From positions 1 to 55,937 of the forward strand of contig CAZYBP010000002.1 of NCBI GenBank assembly GCA_964645555.1: a stretch of 55,937 bases of DNA, written 5' to 3'. A program made the translations under genes and the position numbers. Numbering within the stretch: position 1 is the first letter of the stretch; the number at the start of each line of letters is the position of its first letter. Shown here piece by piece: positions 30,486 to 38,421 of this stretch. The DNA comes from 2-02-FULL-38-15 sp964645555 (lineage in GTDB: Bacteria > Patescibacteriota > Microgenomatia > Daviesbacterales > UBA10151). The notes beneath the pieces were generated by a model that saw nothing but the letters and a program-made list of their open reading frames with translations, searched no databases and was not told the DNA's origin.

Positions 30486-31399
30486 AGTTTTTCAAACACC
30501 CGCATCTTGGCAGAACGGGATCTGGGGTTTAATGCCACCTCCTCAGTAGTTGACATTATTGGTTTTTTAGTTAAAACCTTACCCAATCCTCTAATTTGCC
30601 ACTCTTTAAAAGTGTTTTTAACGATCCTATCCTCAAGTGAGTGAAAACTAATAACCACAATGCGGCCATTTTTTTGAATTAAATTTACTGCCTGGTTTAT
30701 CCCTTCTGTTAAAACATCTAACTCGTCATTAACTGCGATTCGTAAAGCCTGAAATACTCTGGTGGCTGGATGTATTTGTTCTTTAGCAGCCCTATTTTTT
30801 CCAACTGTCCTAACTATCACCCCGGCCAAATCCTGCGTTGTCGTAATAGGCTTTATTTGACGGGTGCTGACCAAAGCATCAGCCAGTCTCCCAGAATATT
30901 TTTCCTCACCCAGGCTATAAAATAATTCATTTAACTCCTTTCTTGATAAAATTTTTACTAAGTCTAGTGCCCTGACTTCAAGCTCAGGGTCCATTCTCAT
31001 ATCTAAAGGTCCCTCTTTACTAAAAGAAAAACCCCTTTCGGGGTTCTCAAGTTGCAAACTGGAAACCCCAAGATCAAAAATTGCACCTGCAATCTCAAAA
31101 TTAAGCGTGTCCATCTGCTTATTCCGTCTAAAGACGGATTGTATTAAATTTTCCACATTCCTAAAATTCCCCTGTACTAATTTAAATTTGTCACTCCCAA
31201 TGCCTAAATTTCCAAACCTCCTTTGCACTCGTTCTAGGGCCTGCGGGTCTACATCAATACCAATGATTTTACCCCCCCGCGAAATAATTTCTATCGAATG
31301 CCCTCCGTCGCCTAAAGTACAATCCAAGTACCAGGCATCTCGGATATTGAGTGCATCTACAGCCTCTTCCAAAAGCACACTGCTATGATACCCTTGCAT
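30482..31399 (-). CDS. rsmH: 16S rRNA m4C1402 methyltransferase RsmH
   Basis: 305 residues from ATG 31399. This start follows the mraZ stop by one base, has GAGAAG upstream and begins MQGYHSSVLLEEAV like the family; a TTG 12 nt earlier is less likely. RsmH N4-methylates C1402 in the decoding site. Motifs are YLDCTLGDGGHS for SAM binding, GAIFDLGVSSLQL with ERGFSF next, and RVFQALRIAVNDEL. The tail VISFHSLEDRIVK and PRSRSAKMRVFEKL is standard. Full length. Confidence 0.95.
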   Translation of the reverse strand: MQGYHSSVLLEEAVDALNIRDAWYLDCTLGDGGHSIEIISRGGKIIGIDVDPQALERVQRRFGNLGIGSDKFKLVQGNFRNVENLIQSVFRRNKQMDTLNFEIAGAIFDLGVSSLQLENPERGFSFSKEGPLDMRMDPELEVRALDLVKILSRKELNELFYSLGEEKYSGRLADALVSTRQIKPITTTQDLAGVIVRTVGKNRAAKEQIHPATRVFQALRIAVNDELDVLTEGINQAVNLIQKNGRIVVISFHSLEDRIVKNTFKEWQIRGLGKVLTKKPIMSTTEEVALNPRSRSAKMRVFEKL

Positions 31400-31400
31400 A

Positions 31401-31796
31401 TTACTTCTCAAGCTGCACCTGCTGTTTCTCCCAAAGAGTCAAATCCCAAACCTCAAAATGATCTCCGGCCCCGATTATGTATACCTCTTTTCTAAACTCT
31501 AAATTATCCATGAACTCTTGGGGTAGGATGAATCTACCTTGGCCATCCAAGACACATTCTTCCGCTTTAGGAAAGAGCTTGAGTCTTTCGACCCGACCTT
31601 CTTCAGTGGAAAGTGGGAATCTTAAGACACTTTCTGATAGTTTCAACCAATTTTCCAAATCAAATCCCCAAACTTCCCCATTTTCCCCCAAAAGTATATA
31701 AAACTTATCTTCATTTCCTAATCCCTTCCTAAATCTCTTTGGTAATACCAACCTATTTTTGCCAGTGAAGTAAGTTTTGAAGCTACCCAAAAACAT
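31401..31796 (-). CDS. mraZ: MraZ transcriptional regulator of the dcw cluster
   Basis: 131 residues made of two AbrB-like half domains. The second half keeps the DxxxR motif as D84-GQG-R88 in VLDGQGRFILPQEF. In the first half the Asp is Thr (T11-GKN-R15 in TGKNRLVLPKRF). MraZ rings bind repeated boxes upstream of their own gene and adjust dcw expression; three candidate boxes lie at 31811-31840. It is the first gene of the cluster, as in most bacteria. Confidence 0.93.
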   Translation of the reverse strand: MFLGSFKTYFTGKNRLVLPKRFRKGLGNEDKFYILLGENGEVWGFDLENWLKLSESVLRFPLSTEEGRVERLKLFPKAEECVLDGQGRFILPQEFMDNLEFRKEVYIIGAGDHFEVWDLTLWEKQQVQLEK

Positions 31797-31810
31797 ATAT
31801 TTTGGGCAGA

Positions 31811-31840
31811 TTCACCATCTAAACTCATTTTGAACCATTT
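31811..31840 (-). promoter_or_regulatory. Putative MraZ operator: three tandem 10-bp boxes
   Basis: Read on the minus strand the three consecutive decamers are AAATGGTTCA (31840-31831), AAATGAGTTT (31830-31821) and AGATGGTGAA (31820-31811). All share ARATGRK at the same phase. Known MraZ boxes are short G-rich repeats (TGGGN in E. coli, AAAGTG in mycoplasmas) with 10-bp periodicity upstream of mraZ. The position 15 bp before the mraZ ATG, and overlap with likely promoter elements, fit autoregulation. Confidence 0.65.
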
Positions 31841-31845
31841 TATAT

Positions 31846-31860
31846 TCTCTTGTCAAGAGA
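31846..31860. promoter_or_regulatory. 15-bp palindrome containing a TTGACA -35 upstream of mraZ
   Basis: TCTCTTG (31846-31852), central T, CAAGAGA (31854-31860): perfect 7-base arms. On the minus strand it contains the consensus -35 TTGACA (31856-31851). An 18-bp spacer leads to CAAAAT (31832-31827), 4 of 6 of a -10. A second -10, TATAAA (31844-31839), has no good -35. The palindrome may be an operator; as an RNA hairpin its loop would be too short and no T-tract follows. Confidence 0.5.
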
Positions 31861-31875
31861 GGAAAAGAGGAGCAA

Positions 31876-32781
31876 CTATTTGGAGACTAATACAGCAAAG
31901 ATTCCACCACTGTCTGCTTTACCGTTGAACTTACTTCCATCTAATTTAGCATCCAGTTCCACCCATTTATTTTGGGACTCATCATATCTTGCTAATTTTG
32001 CTCCTGCAGGAGGATTATCCGCTAATTCCAGCTTAACTGAGCCTGCAGGTAAAACTTTAGCTATTGGTATATTTAAAGAATAAACCTTGCCAAAAACAGT
32101 TTTTCCGTTTGGCAGCTTTGGCACTCCTGTTAAATCATTAATAATAGAAAAACCAATGGAAGTTAATTGTTGCCTATCTGAATCTAACTTATATACCAAA
32201 TGCCCGTCTCCTGAACTTAAGCTTCCCAAAGCCACATCCGGTTGTTGTAAGTGCCATTGGGTTACCATCCGGTAAGCTTTAGCACCTTTTTTAATGTGCA
32301 GGGTTAAAGTACCATTCTCTACTCCCTTATCGTACTTACAAACATTCTTGCTGCAAGTGCCAAAAAGAATTTCCTGTTCATATTCTCCCTTTTTCTCTTT
32401 TGTATCAATCGTACCCACAACTCCTCTATCTATACTTCCAACACCATCAGCACTATTTGACTCTCCGCCATCTAATATTTTGCTCCCTCTGACAGCTGTT
32501 TCATCAGCTTTACTTGTATAAGCCAATTCATAGGAAATAGAATCATAGCTTGCTGTTCTTTTTAAGTTTAAAACTAAAGCATTACCATCCCGTCTGGGAG
32601 ACAAAACTGCATAAGGGCCTTCTGCCTCAAAAGGCAAATCTACCTCTTCAACATTAGCATTATTATCCGAATTTATTTTTTGGAAAAAGAAAAGTCCTCC
32701 AATTAAAAAACCAGCCAGTGAAATTACTAGAATAACCGTAACCTTGTTGGCTATGAGCAGTTGTTTAAGTTTATCCAACAT
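31876..32781 (-). CDS. Membrane-anchored extracytoplasmic protein of unknown function
   Basis: 301 residues. One N-terminal membrane segment (about 14-33: VTVILVISLAGFLIGGLFFF) is followed by a beta-rich extracytoplasmic part. It has two cysteines in GTCSKNVCKY that could form a disulfide. The last 45 residues (ARYDESQNKWVELDAKLDG and then a GGIFAVLVSK end) resemble a small beta-sandwich often found at the end of secreted proteins. No enzyme motif is visible. It sits between glyQS and mraZ on the same strand; an envelope role is only suggested by location. Confidence 0.65.
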   Translation of the reverse strand: MLDKLKQLLIANKVTVILVISLAGFLIGGLFFFQKINSDNNANVEEVDLPFEAEGPYAVLSPRRDGNALVLNLKRTASYDSISYELAYTSKADETAVRGSKILDGGESNSADGVGSIDRGVVGTIDTKEKKGEYEQEILFGTCSKNVCKYDKGVENGTLTLHIKKGAKAYRMVTQWHLQQPDVALGSLSSGDGHLVYKLDSDRQQLTSIGFSIINDLTGVPKLPNGKTVFGKVYSLNIPIAKVLPAGSVKLELADNPPAGAKLARYDESQNKWVELDAKLDGSKFNGKADSGGIFAVLVSK

Positions 32782-32796
32782 CGGAATAATTACTTA

Positions 32797-34113
32797 CTAA
32801 TCTATCTTATCATCAATATAGTTCTTCAAGTCAACTATCTTAACCCTCTCTTGCTTTGCGGTGTCTCTATCTCTTACTGTGACAGCTTCATCTTCCAAAG
32901 TTTGGAAATCCACTGTTATACAAAAAGGTGTTCCTATCTCGTCCTGTGAAGCATACCTTTTCCCGATATTACCTCTGGCATCCCAAGCTACCATATAATC
33001 GTTTCTTAAATTAAGATAAATCTCCCGGGCTTTTTCCACAAGCTCTGGTTTGTTAGCAAGCAAAGGAAATACCGCCACTTTATATGGAGCAAGCTTTGGA
33101 TGGAGCTTTAGAACTACCCTGCCATTTTCTTCTTCCGAGTAAGCATCGATTAGTAAAAACAGTGTAGAGCGGTCAACTCCGGCAGATGTTTCTATATCAT
33201 GTGGGATATATTTTTCCCCTGTTTCAGGATCTGTATATGTCATATCCTGACCGCTGTATTTTTGGTGACGGGATAAATCCCAATCCCCTCTCTGATGGAT
33301 CCCCATAAATTCTGACCAACCAAAGGGAGCATTGTATTCTATATCACAGGCAGCTTTAGCATAGTGTGCTCTTTCATCTGGTGCATGCTCCCTAAAACGC
33401 AAATTTTCCTTTTTCATTCCCAATGATAAATACCAATCCATTCTATTTTGCTTCCAGTATTCAAACCACTTTTGCCCATCTTCCTCATTAGGCTTAATAT
33501 AAAACTGTACTTCCATTTGCTCAAACTCCCGGGATCTGAAAGTAAAATTTCCCGGAGTAATTTCATTCCTAAAAGCTTTACCGATTTGGGCTATTCCAAA
33601 AGGTATTTTGACCCGGGTTGAATCCAGAACATTTTTAAAATTCACATGGACCCCATTGGTAATTTCTCCTCTTAAATATATTTCTGACTGTTTACCCTCT
33701 AAAACTCCTAAGTATGCTTTTACCAGCAAATTGAATTGTTTAGGCTCAGTCCATTCAACCTTTTCACCTTTGTGGGATTTTTCATGAGTGTTAATCTCTT
33801 CTGTCTTGTCTGCCCTAAATCTTTGATTACAAATTTTACATTCAACTAAAGGATCAGAAAAAGCTTCCACGTGTCCCGAGGCCTCCCAGGCTTTGGGATT
33901 CATCATAATAGCTGCATCAACTCCGACAATATCATCACGCAGCTGCACCATTTCCTTCCACCATAAATCCTTTAAATTTTTCTTAAGTAAAGCGCCGGTT
34001 GGTCCATAATCCCACGTTCCCCCAAGTCCTCCATAAATTTCAGACCCCGGATATATAAATCCTCTCCTTTTACAAAGAGCGACAATTTTTTGCATTAAAT
34101 CATCATTATTCAT
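32797..34113 (-). CDS. glyQS: Glycyl-tRNA synthetase, alpha2 type
   Basis: 438 residues, a class II synthetase of the single-chain type rather than the GlyQ/GlyS tetramer. The N-terminus has LCKRRGFIYPGSEIYGGLGG and WDYGPTGALLKKNLK. A zinc-like pair occurs in ECKICNQRF. Motif 2 is in FRNEITPGNFTFRSREFEQM, and motif 3 includes GVDRSTLFLLIDAY. The C-terminal anticodon domain ends with DEIGTPFCITVDF and TVRDRDTAKQERV. Full length. The start overlaps recO by 4 bp (ATGA). Confidence 0.95.
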   Translation of the reverse strand: MNNDDLMQKIVALCKRRGFIYPGSEIYGGLGGTWDYGPTGALLKKNLKDLWWKEMVQLRDDIVGVDAAIMMNPKAWEASGHVEAFSDPLVECKICNQRFRADKTEEINTHEKSHKGEKVEWTEPKQFNLLVKAYLGVLEGKQSEIYLRGEITNGVHVNFKNVLDSTRVKIPFGIAQIGKAFRNEITPGNFTFRSREFEQMEVQFYIKPNEEDGQKWFEYWKQNRMDWYLSLGMKKENLRFREHAPDERAHYAKAACDIEYNAPFGWSEFMGIHQRGDWDLSRHQKYSGQDMTYTDPETGEKYIPHDIETSAGVDRSTLFLLIDAYSEEENGRVVLKLHPKLAPYKVAVFPLLANKPELVEKAREIYLNLRNDYMVAWDARGNIGKRYASQDEIGTPFCITVDFQTLEDEAVTVRDRDTAKQERVKIVDLKNYIDDKID

Positions 34114-34745
34114 AATTTTTTCAAAAACTGCCTGCTTTTTAATTGTCCTTCAATTACTCTCTCTAAATAATATCTCAATGTCTGCTCAAGTTCTATAGCC
34201 TGTTTTTCAACAATAATCATCTTCTCAATCTCATTCCACGATAGATTTTCTAACTGAGAAAGTAATGCCTTCGTTTGAACACTCACTTCTTTCAAATTCC
34301 GCATACCCCAAAACCCCATTAGCTTTAAAATCTTTACTTCAAAAGCTCTAATGAGCAGCTGCCTTGGTCTTACCGACAATCTAGTCAGTACTTCTAATAA
34401 ATCGGAATACAACAGGGAATTTTCCTGATTTTCCGCTGTTAACTTATTTATTAGTTCTATAATATGATAGGCATAAGTTGACAGAGTAAGGTCTTCTTTC
34501 AGTTTTTGGTAAGTATCTAAAGAAGTAGCTTCAGTCAATATCAAAAAATTCTTCCCGGGATAAAGATATACTGAAACTCTGTTTAAAAGTTCCACGTTAC
34601 CGGCCCGCCTTGAAGTAACTCTCCTTACACCTTTAGCTAAAACTGAAATTTTACCTCTGTGTTTGGTAAAAACAGTTAAAATCCTATCCGCCTCCCCAAA
34701 ATTCCTCCTTTTTAAAATTATCCCCTCTGTTTTAAAACCTCTCAT
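34110..34745 (-). CDS. recO: DNA repair protein RecO
   Basis: 211 residues. RecO helps load RecA through RecF/RecR and anneals single strands. The N-terminal OB-fold has TEGIILKRRNFGEADRILTV, then FTKHRGKISVLAKGVRR, a hallmark order for RecO. A helical C-terminal part follows. The usual zinc-binding cysteines of many RecO proteins are not seen. Size is slightly short (about 240 is common). It leads a two-gene operon with glyQS, with a promoter close to the ATG. Confidence 0.88.
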   Translation of the reverse strand: MRGFKTEGIILKRRNFGEADRILTVFTKHRGKISVLAKGVRRVTSRRAGNVELLNRVSVYLYPGKNFLILTEATSLDTYQKLKEDLTLSTYAYHIIELINKLTAENQENSLLYSDLLEVLTRLSVRPRQLLIRAFEVKILKLMGFWGMRNLKEVSVQTKALLSQLENLSWNEIEKMIIVEKQAIELEQTLRYYLERVIEGQLKSRQFLKKL

Positions 34746-34753
34746 ATGGGCAA

Positions 34754-34782
34754 AGTCTAATCTAAAAGTAATTGTGTGACAA
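34754..34782 (-). promoter_or_regulatory. recO-glyQS promoter TTGTCA-N17-TAGACT, 8 nt before ATG
   Basis: TTGTCA (34782-34777, 5 of 6) and TAGACT (34759-34754, 4 of 6) with a 17-bp spacer on the minus strand. The expected start near 34747 leaves a leader of about two bases before ATG 34745. It lies in the 62-bp gap after the glycan operon. Confidence 0.55.
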
Positions 34783-34807
34783 GTAAGATATAATTTTTTT
34801 CAGTTAG

Positions 34808-36691
34808 TTAAAGAGGGAATGCAAATAATTGATCTGAGTCAAACATGAATTCTGTCACCTTTTTACCGTTTAATTTAACTTTATACTCAAAATCCTTTGC
34901 TCCGGGTTGCTTTTGGATTAATAATTCATAATTTCCTTTTGGTTGATAAGGAACCGTATATTCTATTTCCAATTTCCTGCTGTTTTGAGGCCTTACTTGA
35001 ATGAATGCTTCAAATACTGTTTTATCTAAATCTTCAATTGTTGTCATGGCAACTTCAGACCCTTTGGAAGAAATTAGTTTACTGCCTTTGGGTACATAGA
35101 ATCTGACATAATCACGGTTTATTCCATTTAACCAAATACCAAACGGCTGGTCATTTTTATATTCAATAGTAATTTTTTTCTTAACAGTCCCGTCCTTTTG
35201 CAAGTTAATTTCCTGGGTAATTGTTTGGTTGACATATAAATTAGATTTGCCGCCGGCAAAATTAGAGTCATTGATATGTAAATAATCTCCGTCAAATGTT
35301 TTAATTTGACCTGTCCAATTAAGTTGGGATAGCGCTTTCTGGCTCTTCTCATCATGCAGATAAAATATTACATGCTTACGGTTGGCAAGGTTGGCAACTG
35401 TTTCAATAAGCTGCGGTAACTTTTCAACATCTGCCCCGACTGCTCTGGCCAATAGTTGCTGCATTAACACCCCTAATATTGCTTTCCGGTCTTTTTCACC
35501 TTTGGCGGCGATCTCCGCATACGATTCCAGTTCATAAATAACATTTGGACAATTGCATCTTGGATCTGTTTCTGCAGAATACCTTGTTCCGTATACATCG
35601 ATTGGCCCTGTCACCTCTATCAACTCCTCTACAACTTGTGTATCAATGAATATAATTCCATCAAAAGGTAACCCCTCCCCCAAAAGCTGATACATTTTCT
35701 CAAACTGCTGAGCAGAGGTAGGTACATCAGGCGACATATTAGAATCCCTCATACTCCAGGCAGTCCGTGGTTTACCGCTAACTTCCGGCAAATACTTTAC
35801 AATCGGGGCAGGAGGAGTCAAAGGACAAATTTTTGTCAAACATATTTTTAATAGTTTTTCATCCAGGCGGTAAATGTCATCTGAAGTTGTAGCTGAAACC
35901 TGCCCATTTTCAATTTTTAAAGTAGCGAAAGCTGTCATAAATCCGCCTGTTGGCCTGATTTCTTTATCGTTTTGAAAAAGCAAAAGATAATTTTTTGCGC
36001 CGGGTACACCTAATGCTTGCGGGGCTATTGTGAGTGCTTCCTTACCATCCTGTACTGCAACCGCAGCTCCGATAATAAAGTTTTTGGCAAGTTCTATATT
36101 TTTCCGCAACAGGCGGTTTTTAAATTTCTCCGGATATTTTCCGGTGTCAATATCCAAAACTAACTCTGCCCCCTTTTTAAAATTCTTTTCTACCTTGCTA
36201 AGTTCTGGGATAGATTTATTTAACATCCCGACAGCCTGTGTAATCCTGTCAGGACCGGCCTTAACATGTCCGTCAAACATCAGTTCGGCCTTACTTGGTT
36301 CTAAATTAGTAAAAATAGTATCCAGAGCCGCTAATCCTTCAACTCCTGCTCCAACAAAACCTTTAACATCTGCATAATACCCGCCAACAAACGGCAGAAT
36401 CCTCAACCAGAATAAAAAGTTTAAGGACAAATTTACACTTTGCAGACCATTTTTAGTAGCTTTTGTCTCATTTATTAATAGATCAAAATCCTGCTGTTTA
36501 TAGGCATTCACCAAATTTTTAGCGTGTATGGAAACGGTCTTTAGGCCTAAAAAAATAAAAATTGAGGGAATAACCATCAGGACAAGCAAAACAATTAATA
36601 CTATCACTACCCTGCGTGACTTCTTATTTTTCTTACCGTATCTTATGTTAATGCTGCTTATTGTATCCAGCTTTTTATCCAAATTTATCAT
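34808..36691 (-). CDS. DUF4012 domain-containing membrane protein
   Basis: 627 residues. A basic N-tail and one membrane segment (about 26-50) precede a large extracytoplasmic region. The DUF4012 mark is LLLFQNDKEIRPTGGFMTAF near the middle. A later beta-rich domain contains YVNQTITQEINLQ. The family is common near surface-polysaccharide genes in Gram-positive bacteria and CPR; its function is not established. Four cysteines lie in two pairs (ICLTKICPLTPP and DPRCNCPN). The start follows the sugar-transferase gene by 9 bp, with AAAGGA as Shine-Dalgarno sequence. Confidence 0.85.
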   Translation of the reverse strand: MINLDKKLDTISSINIRYGKKNKKSRRVVIVLIVLLVLMVIPSIFIFLGLKTVSIHAKNLVNAYKQQDFDLLINETKATKNGLQSVNLSLNFLFWLRILPFVGGYYADVKGFVGAGVEGLAALDTIFTNLEPSKAELMFDGHVKAGPDRITQAVGMLNKSIPELSKVEKNFKKGAELVLDIDTGKYPEKFKNRLLRKNIELAKNFIIGAAVAVQDGKEALTIAPQALGVPGAKNYLLLFQNDKEIRPTGGFMTAFATLKIENGQVSATTSDDIYRLDEKLLKICLTKICPLTPPAPIVKYLPEVSGKPRTAWSMRDSNMSPDVPTSAQQFEKMYQLLGEGLPFDGIIFIDTQVVEELIEVTGPIDVYGTRYSAETDPRCNCPNVIYELESYAEIAAKGEKDRKAILGVLMQQLLARAVGADVEKLPQLIETVANLANRKHVIFYLHDEKSQKALSQLNWTGQIKTFDGDYLHINDSNFAGGKSNLYVNQTITQEINLQKDGTVKKKITIEYKNDQPFGIWLNGINRDYVRFYVPKGSKLISSKGSEVAMTTIEDLDKTVFEAFIQVRPQNSRKLEIEYTVPYQPKGNYELLIQKQPGAKDFEYKVKLNGKKVTEFMFDSDQLFAFPL

Positions 36692-36700
36692 TTTTTTCCT

Positions 36701-37329
36701 TTAAACTGCCCCTTTACCCGATAGTACAGCAGGAAAAGTTTTTAACATAATCCAAAAGTCATATAAAAGAGACCTTTTTTTTACATATTCTGCATCCATC
36801 TTTACTCTTTCGTCAAAATTTATCTCTGACCGGCCAGTCACCTGCCACAGTCCGGTTAATCCCGGTTTACCTGATAAAATTATCCTAACAAATTTTTTTG
36901 ATTCTGGATACTTTTCCTGTTGTTCTTCCAGCTCGTAAGGATAATATGCCCTTGGTCCGACAATACTCATCTCCCCTCTCAAAATATTAAAAAACTGAGG
37001 AAGCTCATCTAGGGAAAATCTTCTGATAAATTTCCCGACTCTGGTTACCCGGGGATCATTAAATATTTTATAACTGTTTTTTTGTATTCCTCAAGTAATT
37101 TAGGATTACTTTCTAATATCTCATGTGCATTTTGCACCATTGAACGGAATTTGTATATTCTAAATAATCTGCCATTTCTGCCTGCCCTCATCGGAGTATC
37201 CGCAAAAATTGGACCCGAGGAATCTAATTTAATAGCTATAGCAATACAAATTAAAAAAGGCGACAATATGACTAAACTAACAAAGGATCCAACAGCATCT
37301 ACCAACCTCTTTAATATTTCGTATAACAT
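36701..37329 (-). pseudogene. Initiating sugar (phosphoglycosyl) transferase broken by a 1-nt frameshift
   Basis: Together the two halves form a PglC-size bacterial sugar transferase (about 209 residues) that would put the first sugar phosphate on undecaprenyl phosphate. The N-part (37329-37045) has the re-entrant helix FVSLVILSPFLICIAIAIKL and IYKFRSMV. It runs off frame after an A7 run (T7 at 37077-37083 on plus). The C-part frame continues NDPRVTRVGKFIRR, SLDELPQFFNIL with the catalytic Asp-Glu pair, then RGEMSIVGPRAYYPYE and KPGLTGLWQVTGRSEI. Eight A's, or a -1 slip, would restore one frame. It may be a sequence error, a true mutation, or slippage control. Confidence 0.85.
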
Positions 37330-37331
37330 GT

Positions 37332-38411
37332 TTATTTCTTAGTGTACACCAAAGACGCAATTATTTGCTTGAAGTTTTTGGTAAAGCTTTCTTTGTTAAA
37401 CTTATTTGCATTTTGCTGACATCTTTCCGGATTAATTTGAGCAGATTCCAGTTTTTTTATTGCTTCTTTTAAACTATCTACAGTCTGCATATGAAAAAAT
37501 ATGCCTGTTTGACCTTCAACTACAGTCTCCAGTGCACCTCCACTTTTAAAAGCAATCACAGGCTTACCCAAAGCCTGTGCCTCCAGAGAGGTTAAACCAA
37601 AATCCTCTATTCCGGGTATGATCAGGGCTTCCGCTCCTGCCAATACTAAAGTCAAAGTTACATCATCAATATTTCCTAAAAAATCTACCTCCCCTGTCTG
37701 CCCCATAGCAGACAACCTGTCAAATTCGGGGCCGGTACCTACTATTTTTAAAGGCAGTTTAAGCTCAAAACACGCTTTTATAGCCAAGTCTACTCTTTTA
37801 TATCTGTTTAAACGGGCTATTACTAAAAAATAGCCTCCATTAAAACTTTCAATATTATTAAACCTTTGTAAATCAACATACGGATAAATAACCGGGGCTT
37901 GTCTGTTATATGCTTGTTTTATTCTGGTTTGAGCATTAATAGAACCGGCTAAAAATTGATCCACTCTTTGGGCATAGATTTGATCAACAAGACGGAGCTT
38001 GTTTATTAAAAACCTATTTTGTAAAACCTCAGCCAAATTTGAATAATTCCATAAAAACCGGGGAGGAGTGTGGCAATAACTGATATGGGTAGTTTTAGGT
38101 TTTGTAATAATGCACTTTGCAAAACGCGTAGTTTGAGAAATTACCAAATCGTATTCATCAAAAACAAATTGTTCAAAAGAAAGCGGATAGAGTGGCAATA
38201 AAGCTTTATATAAGCTTTTCGAAACAGGAATCTTTTGCAAAAAAGAACTGATAACTTTTTTACCTGCAAATGCTTGCTTTAGTCTGTCATTTGAAAAATC
38301 TACCAGCGAGGTAAAGATGGGCGCATTAGGGAAAATGTCACAAATCCCTCTCAGGATTCTTTCCGCCCCTCCCCACTGGACTAAATCATCATGAACAATA
38401 GCAACTTTCAT
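37332..38411 (-). CDS. Family 4 glycosyltransferase
   Basis: 359 residues from ATG 38411; a TTG 9 nt upstream is also possible. The GT-B N-domain begins MKVAIVHDDLVQWGGAERIL, the usual acceptor-site loop. SYCHTPPRFLWNYSNLAE is a block shared by a GT4 subgroup in capsule loci. The donor site has EDFGLTSLEAQALGKPVIAF with the E-x7-E pair. It probably acts on the cytoplasmic face with a nucleotide sugar. It ends 2 bp before the sugar-transferase gene and begins 10 bp after the previous GT4 gene. Confidence 0.85.
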   Translation of the reverse strand: MKVAIVHDDLVQWGGAERILRGICDIFPNAPIFTSLVDFSNDRLKQAFAGKKVISSFLQKIPVSKSLYKALLPLYPLSFEQFVFDEYDLVISQTTRFAKCIITKPKTTHISYCHTPPRFLWNYSNLAEVLQNRFLINKLRLVDQIYAQRVDQFLAGSINAQTRIKQAYNRQAPVIYPYVDLQRFNNIESFNGGYFLVIARLNRYKRVDLAIKACFELKLPLKIVGTGPEFDRLSAMGQTGEVDFLGNIDDVTLTLVLAGAEALIIPGIEDFGLTSLEAQALGKPVIAFKSGGALETVVEGQTGIFFHMQTVDSLKEAIKKLESAQINPERCQQNANKFNKESFTKNFKQIIASLVYTKK

Positions 38412-38421
38412 AATTTTCAAT

